NCBI GenBank assembly: GCA_035772735.1
Contig: JASDFA010000016.1
Coordinates: 152,842,501-152,906,500, forward strand
Direction: 5' to 3'
Length of the DNA: 64,000 bases
DNA from: Datura wrightii
Lineage: Eukaryota; Streptophyta; Magnoliopsida; Solanales; Solanaceae
Position numbers and translations under genes: made by a program. Numbering within the stretch: the stretch's first letter is position 1; each line of letters begins with the position of its first letter. This document shows, piece after piece, positions 58,420 through 64,000 of this stretch. Under the pieces are notes generated by a model. That model made no database searches. It worked only from the letters and a program-made list of their open reading frames with translations, and was not told where the DNA came from.

Positions 58420-59640
58420 TTAGTCGAAATATTCGACTTCCTCATCCAGTGCTGCGGCCTCGTCGCCCATATCTGAATCAGCTCCATCGCCGTCATTAGA
58501 CTCTACATCAGAGTCCTCACGACGTGTCTCCTCATCAGTAGGGACGTCGTCGTCAGTCGGCTCCACAAAGGCTGGCCCCACCTTGCATAAAGCTCTGGCG
58601 TTCTCGCCGAAGGGGTAGTCCAGCTCCAGCTGCCATAATTCATCCTCGGTGGCTGGTCTCCCACCTATCCGTAGCTGCAGCATCTGCATGCCGAACATAC
58701 GGGCCATATACTGGTCGTCACGAGCATGTCGCTCGCCCAGAGTCAGCACAGGTCCGTGTGTAGTGTCAGGGGCCTTGGTTTTTGTCATATCAAGGGCCCT
58801 CCGCTCCAACTGCGGAATGTAATCCAAGTCTTCTTCCTCGATGTCAAGGCCTCGGAGGAAGGTGGTGATGAGTCCGCCAAACCCGTATCTGTGGCCCTGG
58901 TGTAGTCTGGCTCTCTTCATGGCGGATATTATAACCGCCCCCACATTAATCTCAAGCCCTTTCATAAGGGCATACACCAGGCAGACACGGTCCCGGGTCA
59001 CGTCTGTCATGTGCACTCCCGGGATCAAACACGAACATACTATTTTTAGCCAGATTCTGGCCTCCCTGTTCATCTGCGAATAAGGCAGAGTCTGGTGGTA
59101 ACCCCTCTCTTTGTGTCTCCTCCATCGGGCTGTGGATCGAGCCCCACACAACGTACGTCTGATGTCGGCGTACGGTGGGGTGATATTGAGCTGGCGGAGA
59201 ACGTGGGCGTCTGTGTCCCGCGCTCCAACGATGGCATTCAGCTGCTGGGGTTCCAGAGTGACAATCTGCCCTCTGATTTTAATAGTATGGCTCCTGATGG
59301 CCGGGTTCCAGTTGGCGTAGAATTCCCGGACCAAGTGAAGGTTGCACTCCTTGGGCTCCTGAAAGATAAAACGGAGCCCAGCTGCCTCAATCCTCTGTAC
59401 CATGCGAGGGAACTCCTGTGCAAGTGGTTCCCTTGCAATATATTCCTCCGGGAAGTATTTGCTTTCCTTGTGCTTATTATACCATTTCTTCCCTTCGTCG
59501 ATGACCCATCGTGTTCCGTATCGGCGGTGTTGACCGCGTGGAACAGCAGGTGCAGCTGGGACAGCAGTGCCCAGTCTCATTCTCTTTCTGCCGGTGCCTG
59601 AGGTTGAGGCACCCTTGCCTTTATCTTGTCGGCTAGCCAT
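58420..59640 (-). CDS. B ORF3 (putative plant transposon protein type), intact
   Basis: This is an uninterrupted frame of 406 codons from ATG 59640 (MASRQDKGKG), chosen over the in-frame ATG at 59652 because the predicted acceptor AG (59646) lies between them. The first 45 residues are basic and Ser/Gly/Arg-rich, compatible with nucleic-acid binding or nuclear import. The central conserved domain (about 45-290) has RYGTRWV, REFYANWNP, QLNAIVGARD, IPGVHMTDV and CLVYALMKG. The C-terminal 60 residues are strongly acidic (TDDDVPTDEE...DEEVEYFD). No signal peptide or membrane segment is evident, so an envelope role is not supported here. It corresponds to Athila ORF3. The function is unknown. Its preservation next to an intact gag-pro contrasts with the two stops in A. 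Confidence 0.85.
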   Translation of the reverse strand: MASRQDKGKGASTSGTGRKRMRLGTAVPAAPAVPRGQHRRYGTRWVIDEGKKWYNKHKESKYFPEEYIAREPLAQEFPRMVQRIEAAGLRFIFQEPKECNLHLVREFYANWNPAIRSHTIKIRGQIVTLEPQQLNAIVGARDTDAHVLRQLNITPPYADIRRTLCGARSTARWRRHKERGYHQTLPYSQMNREARIWLKIVCSCLIPGVHMTDVTRDRVCLVYALMKGLEINVGAVIISAMKRARLHQGHRYGFGGLITTFLRGLDIEEEDLDYIPQLERRALDMTKTKAPDTTHGPVLTLGERHARDDQYMARMFGMQMLQLRIGGRPATEDELWQLELDYPFGENARALCKVGPAFVEPTDDDVPTDEETRREDSDVESNDGDGADSDMGDEAAALDEEVEYFD

Positions 59641-59645
59641 TGTAC

Positions 59646-60355
59646 CTGTCAATTTACACAGACAAGCACAATATTAAGCTAAAAACTTGTTAGCTTCGGC
59701 TAAGGTCGGGTTAAACAAAATTTACCCCACACTTAGTCTTTAACAAAATTTACAACATTTTAGCAAGGATAACTCTATTTACACCCCCAAACACAATCAA
59801 CTATAAACATGTTGCTTAGTGCGTTCACAAAATTTCGACAGCATAACGGCTAGCGAATTACTCAGACTTCATACAGCTAACCCAATCCTCCTATCGACAG
59901 CTATTCACCCACAACACTTAGCAACAATAACCACAACAGAAATAAGAACAACAATACAAACCTATTATATACAACTAATCTAAGCAATTCAACCAATTCA
60001 CATATTATGCACTTCCCCACAGAAATTTGAGAATTAGTCGTCTTTCCACAATTAAACAATAATTACCACGACTTATCTCAACTACTAAACACACCCAGGC
60101 ACCAATTTCATCAAACTATCAAGTTACCCACTTTCAAATCCAACAACCCAAGCCCTAGAACTCAATTCGACAATCAATATTGAATTATTCAATCAATCGA
60201 TAAGTTCAAACGTCAACTACAATAATCCGAACATAATCAATCACAAAATAATTCACATCATGTTTAAATTTTTTACCTAGGGTGATATATCTCACCTCAC
60301 ATTCTCAAAAGTGACAAAACTCGCCAGAAATTTGAGATCGAAGATGAAAACATAC
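59646..60355 (-). other. Predicted leader intron upstream of B ORF3
   Basis: On the minus strand the donor CCAAG|GTATGTT is at 60355 and the acceptor TTGACAG|GTACAATGG ends at 59646, giving 710 nt. Splice-site sequences match A. Confidence 0.5.
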
Positions 60356-60490
60356 CTTGGATTTGAAGAACCGAAAAAACTTGACGTTTTCCTTGCCTAT
60401 CAACGTGGCACGAAGCTTGGGGGTAGGGGAATGGGTGTTTGGTCGCGGAGGGTAGAAGGAATGGGGAAATTTGGGCGAAAATCGGGGGTT

Positions 60491-60690
60491 TATTTAAAAG
60501 AAACACGCGGGTCACCCGGAAACCCGGTGTGACCCGGCACTGGAATAAGGGCAACGTGTCACGGAGGGTAACGCGGAGCCCCTCCTCCGTGACACGGAGC
60601 CAACGCGTTGGCTTACTGGAATTTTAAAAATTCCAGATTCGCCTTCAACGTGTCACGGAGGTCAAGGCGGAGCATTGCCTCCGTGACACG
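60491..60690 (-). promoter_or_regulatory. B internal promoter-like module upstream of ORF3
   Basis: Modules have arms 60555-60567/60584-60596 and 60649-60661/60678-60690, all with 16-nt spacers. A palindrome ctggaattttaaaaattcca lies between them. A TATA-like TTTAAATA is at 60491-60498. The gap from module to TATA-like box (56 bp) equals that in A. Confidence 0.6.
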
Positions 60691-60967
60691 GCGCCAACGC
60701 GCCAGTGCTCTGTTTCACCATCAAAATTTTTTTTCTCATACCTCGCCTCGTTTCCTCGAGTCCAAGTATTTTTCCTCCGGTATACCTGAAAATCACCTCA
60801 CTAAACAAAAATTGGTTAAATTCATAGATTCCCTACTAAAAAAATAAATAAAATAAAATAAAAATTTCTAATTAAAATGCAAATCTAAGCCTAGTCAAGA
60901 AAAAGAAAAGAAAATAGAATAAATGAAAAACTTTACACTAAGGAAAGAAGAAAAAAAAAATATTTTT

Positions 60968-60985
60968 CACGGGTTGCCTCCCGTG
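60968..60985 (-). other. Hairpin downstream of the B pol-tail remnant
   Basis: CACGGG / CCCGTG stem with an AGGCAA loop on the coding strand, the same as after A pol. Confidence 0.6.
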
Positions 60986-61025
60986 CAGCGCCTGGTTTAA
61001 CGTCGCGGCTCGACAGCCTTTATGC

Positions 61026-63422
61026 TCAAGTGTCTACTAGGGAGATGGACGATTTGTCTCGATCATGGTCATCTCCCCAGTAGTTCTCAACCTCGTCTGG
61101 TGGCCTACCTCGTAACTCTCGGAAATCACTCACTCCATTTGCATTCCCATGATCAATCACGTTGATCACCGAGAGTTCCTTATAGACAGTCGGGAGCTTA
61201 GGTGCCTTGTACACGTCGAACACCTCAACCTTGTCGTGTGCTCGCATTGTGAGTTGACCCGCAGCTACATCGATCAATTCCTTTCCGGTTGCCAAAAATG
61301 GTCGTCCCAAAATAAATGGGACTTCTGCATCTGGTTCAAAATCCAGAACAATGAAATCTACCGGAAAAATGAGGGAGCCTACCTGCACTAGCACATCCTC
61401 GACAATGCCATCCGGCTTAGCTAAGGACCTGTCTGCTAGCTGGAAGATCACTGTTGTGGGTCTAGGACTCCCTAGCCCTAACTTTCTGAATACCGAAGAT
61501 GGCATCAGATTTATACTTGCCCCCAAGTCGCATAACCCACGAGCTCGGATACTTTGCCCAATCGTCAGCTGGATAGTAAAACTTCCAGGATCCTTTAGTT
61601 TAGTGGGCAACCTGTTCTGAATACGGGATGTGCATTCCTCTGTTAAAGCCACCGTGGCATACTCAGTCAAACGACTTTTGTTGGCCACAATGTCTTTGAT
61701 ATACTTTGCATATTTCGGCACACCCTGCAAGACATCAACAAGAGGTAAGTTAACATGTACCTGTTTGAGTACCTCCATGAATTTCTGGAAACACGCCTCC
61801 TCCTTGTGTTTCTTAAGTCGTTGAGGGAACGGGGGTGGAGGCCTTGCTGGTTCAGCTTCTTTGGTCTTCCCCGTATCTGAGGTTTGTTCTCCCTCAACAT
61901 CTACTGCTCCGGACTTCTGAGGCGGTCTTTCAGGTTCCACCTCCTTTAATTGTAAACCACTCCTCGTGGTCACTGCATTTACCTGCTTAGGATTTGGATC
62001 CGTGTCGCTAGGTAGTCCTCCCCTGGGTCTAGTATTTTGGGCACTAGCAAATTGCCCAAACTGATATTCAAGAGCCTTAGTTGCCAATTGATTGTTTTTT
62101 ACTTCGGCTGCCAGTTTGACGTAGTCAGCCTGCAATTGTGCCTGGTTGGCAATCATGGTCTTGAACATTTCCTCAATAGTCGGTGATGGTGGTGGAGGAG
62201 GGGCATTGTGATTTCTGAACTGATTCTGATAGCCTTGTTGCCCTCCTTGGTTTCTGTGCATACCCTGCCCTGAACCTTGGCCTTGTTGATTGTTGCTACC
62301 CCACGAAAAATTCGGATGATTCCTCCAGTTCGAGTTGTAGCTACCACCAAACTGCTGTTGATTCCTCTGTGCATTGCCCACAAAGTTGACAGAATCAGGA
62401 TTTGCACCACAGCACTCAGCTGAATGCTCACTACTACCACACACTTCACACCACATCTGTTGGACTGCATTAACTGAGGCTGAAGGCTGGTTCAAATTCA
62501 TAGTGCTGAAATGAGTGTTTAACTGATTTTGCAAAGCAGCTATCTGTGCAGCGATAGCTATGAATCCATCCACTTCGAACACTCCCGCTGCCTTCCTTGC
62601 TCCACCCCTTGAAGAATCTGCATTCCATTCCGGATTGCCTTGTGAGATTCGGTTGAGCAAAGTGTACAACTCTTCATAAGTCTTCTCCAGCGCTTGCCCT
62701 CCAGCTGCTGAGTCTAACAAAATTTTAGTGTGGGGTTCCAAACCCTCAATAAAAGTGTGTACCAACACCTCATTTGACTGATGATGATGAGGACAGTCCC
62801 GCAACATGGACTTGAATCTTTCCCAGGCTTGATAAAGATTTTCTCCTTCCCTCTGTTTAAAGCTTAGAATCTGACTTCTAAGTTTAGCTGTTTTACCTGA
62901 AGGGAAAAATCTGATCAAGAACTTCTTTGCAAGATCATCCCACGTTGATATAGAGTTGGGTGGTTCAGCTTTTAACCACCTCTTGGCTTCACCCAATAAG
63001 GGAAATGGAAATAAGGTGAGCCGAACATAATCAGGTGACACTCCAGCGGGTATGTACGTGTCACTTATCTCCAAAAAGTTCTGGAGATGTTGTTGCGGAT
63101 CTTCGTGAGGGAGACCGGTGAACTGCCCGCTCGTGTGCAAAACTTGCACCATATTTTGCTTTAACTCAAATCTCCCCCCAGGCTCTGGTTTGCGGATGCT
63201 GGAATGTACATTATTAGCTTGTGGGATTGCCACCTCGCGAACCGGCCTGGCTGCTAGTTCCTCGGGCACTAACACTGCCCGTACAACTGGTGGATTGGGT
63301 TGCTCCATCGTAGACTGTTTGAGCAACTGTAGCTTCTTCCGAAGAGCTTCTCTACGTTGACTATGCAATTCACGTTCTGGCTCTAAGTAAGATTCCACCA
63401 ACTCCTTGTCCCTTGCCAGTGT
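61026..63422 (-). CDS. B gag-protease fused in frame to the last residues of pol
   Basis: The frame is open from 63422 (just after TGA) to 61026. The first AUG is at 63308, but upstream codons are conserved with A and C. In order: the gag capsid domain (about 63130-62760), zinc knuckle CEVCGSSEHSAEC (near 62440), Gln/Asn- and Pro-rich linkers (APPPPPSP, near 62190) and aspartic protease with CDLGASINLMP (near 61535) and FILGRPFLATGKELIDV (near 61295). After a unique linker (VSDFRELRGRPPDEVEN) it ends in YWGDDHDRDKSS, the same C-terminus as A pol. About 3 kb encoding RT, RNase H and integrase is missing, without loss of frame. All protease and capsid motifs are intact. It could make particles but would depend on another element for reverse transcription and integration. 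Confidence 0.88.
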   Translation of the reverse strand, partial: TLARDKELVESYLEPERELHSQRREALRKKLQLLKQSTMEQPNPPVVRAVLVPEELAARPVREVAIPQANNVHSSIRKPEPGGRFELKQNMVQVLHTSGQFTGLPHEDPQQHLQNFLEISDTYIPAGVSPDYVRLTLFPFPLLGEAKRWLKAEPPNSISTWDDLAKKFLIRFFPSGKTAKLRSQILSFKQREGENLYQAWERFKSMLRDCPHHHQSNEVLVHTFIEGLEPHTKILLDSAAGGQALEKTYEELYTLLNRISQGNPEWNADSSRGGARKAAGVFEVDGFIAIAAQIAALQNQLNTHFSTMNLNQPSASVNAVQQMWCEVCGSSEHSAECCGANPDSVNFVGNAQRNQQQFGGSYNSNWRNHPNFSWGSNNQQGQGSGQGMHRNQGGQQGYQNQFRNHNAPPPPPSPTIEEMFKTMIANQAQLQADYVKLAAEVKNNQLATKALEYQFGQFASAQNTRPRGGLPSDTDPNPKQVNAVTTRSGLQLKEVEPERPPQKSGAVDVEGEQTSDTGKTKEAEPARPPPPFPQRLKKHKEEACFQKFMEVLKQVHVNLPLVDVLQGVPKYAKYIKDIVANKSRLTEYATVALTEECTSRIQNRLPTKLKDPGSFTIQLTIGQSIRARGLCDLGASINLMPSSVFRKLGLGSPRPTTVIFQLADRSLAKPDGIVEDVLVQVGSLIFPVDFIVLDFEPDAEVPFILGRPFLATGKELIDVAAGQLTMRAHDKVEVFDVYKAPKLPTVYKELSVINVIDHGNANGVSDFRELRGRPPDEVENYWGDDHDRDKSSISLVDT

Positions 63423-63537
63423 TCACAGAAATAAAAATCTGCAAAATACAGGCTAAGACCAAGTTGTTAACACTTAAGAAAATAAAATACAAATACAGTA
63501 AATTTACACTAAACAAAATTTTACAAATCGCCTAGCC

Positions 63538-63555
63538 TCCCCGGCAACGGCGCCA
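63538..63555 (-). other. B primer-binding site (tRNA-Asp)
   Basis: TGGCGCCGTTGCCGGGGA on the minus strand, next to the LTR end at 63562. Confidence 0.92.
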
Positions 63556-63561
63556 AAAACT

Positions 63562-64000
63562 TGTTCGCGGCTGCTTCGGTATGTGTTAAAAACCGACACG
63601 CAAGTGTAAGTGGTCAAACAAGTAATAAAGTGGCTAAGTAGCCAAGTATCGATCCAAGGAGGCTGCTTTGGATATGCAAAATTTCCTAGTTCACTATATT
63701 TCTATTCTATTTCTAACTATGCTAACAACTATCCAATCAAGAATTTAGGGAGTTTTGTTTCTAAACTAATTATATACTAAACTTAACAACTATTATTTAC
63801 GTTGAATTCAGACAATGGATATGCTCATGCCAAGGTTAAGAACGAGTAATGGAGTTGATAATTATGATAATTTGGTCATCCTCTTCTTCATATTGCTAGT
63901 CAAGAACGTTTGCCTAGAAATTAGAACTCTCGTATTTAATTTCACTTTAGAATCATAAACCATTCGTCTACATTTCTGTGATCAAATGAAATTTATGACC
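63562..64000 (-). repeat. B 5' LTR (first 439 bp from its U5 end, truncated by window)
   Basis: Matches 55047-55485 with three substitutions (at about 63609, 63668 and 63923). Confidence 0.93.

Larger units (their letters stand above)
55047..64000 (-). mobile_element. Element B: young pol-less Athila-type retrotransposon (runs off the window)
   Basis: On the minus strand: 5' LTR (partly visible from 64000 down to 63562), primer site, an open gag-pro frame, a short remnant of the pol C-terminus fused in frame, an internal promoter-like module, predicted intron, intact ORF3, 3' non-coding region, purine tract and 3' LTR. Over the 439 bp that can be compared, the LTRs differ at 3 sites. RT, RNase H and integrase are absent. 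Confidence 0.92.

Noticed and set aside
58420..59640. Calling ORF3 a retroviral-type envelope protein
   Set aside because: No signal peptide, transmembrane segment or cleavage site is evident in the intact B copy. The acidic tail and basic N-terminus point elsewhere.

Overview
The window is plant nuclear repeat DNA: a nest of Ty3/gypsy LTR retrotransposons with no host gene, tRNA, rRNA or CRISPR array that I can see. Two lineages are present. The Athila type has LTRs of about 1.4-1.5 kb, a primer-binding site matching tRNA-Asp, a long spacer after pol and a third ORF ('putative plant transposon protein' type). The Tekay/Del-like chromovirus type has LTRs of about 2.5 kb, an initiator tRNA-Met primer site and a chromodomain-like integrase tail. 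A eudicot is likely, and Solanaceae is my best guess from remembered resemblance only. Every coordinate and comparison below was read by eye from the sequence.

Layout. 1-739 is the 3' end of an Athila-type LTR (element I, +). 955-3220 is G1, a Tekay-type remnant (pol end plus partial 3' LTR). From 3221 to about 44125 lies element E, an old Athila-type derivative on the minus strand, split by three later insertions: H (Tekay type, +, 3307-13755, TSD gttga) in its LTR; A (Athila type, -, 15579-28546, TSD caatt) in its 3' non-coding region; and F (Tekay type, +, 30746-40742, TSD catgg) in its ORF3. 44126-46820 is G2, a second Tekay-type remnant. Element C (Athila type, +) begins at 46821 inside the 3' LTR of G2. 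C is itself interrupted at codon 12 of its ORF3 by element B (Athila type, -, 55047 to beyond the window end).

Age and state. A and B are young (LTR pairs differ by about 0.6-0.7%). H is older and F older still. A keeps gag-pro-pol in one frame, broken by three stop codons. B has completely open gag-pro and ORF3 frames but no reverse transcriptase, RNase H or integrase, so it looks like a non-autonomous element that A-like relatives could mobilise. E has the same pol-less plan.

Most interesting signals. (1) A 42-bp promoter-proximal module with 13-bp arms and an exactly 16-nt oriented spacer occurs at least 15 times. It lies in LTRs of both the Tekay-type H and the Athila-type A, B and C, upstream of the TATA box. 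(2) The same module sits again inside A, B and C, upstream of ORF3, followed in A and B by a TATA-like box and in all three by a predicted leader intron of about 705 nt. This suggests a separate ORF3 transcription unit. (3) A stem-loop with an invariant AGGA loop precedes the polypurine tract in all seven elements whose tract is visible, across both lineages, with compensatory stem changes. (4) The Athila gag frame is conserved at protein level upstream of any AUG. (5) Stop codons in the older pol frames are overwhelmingly TAG at glutamine positions, as expected from CHG-methylcytosine decay.
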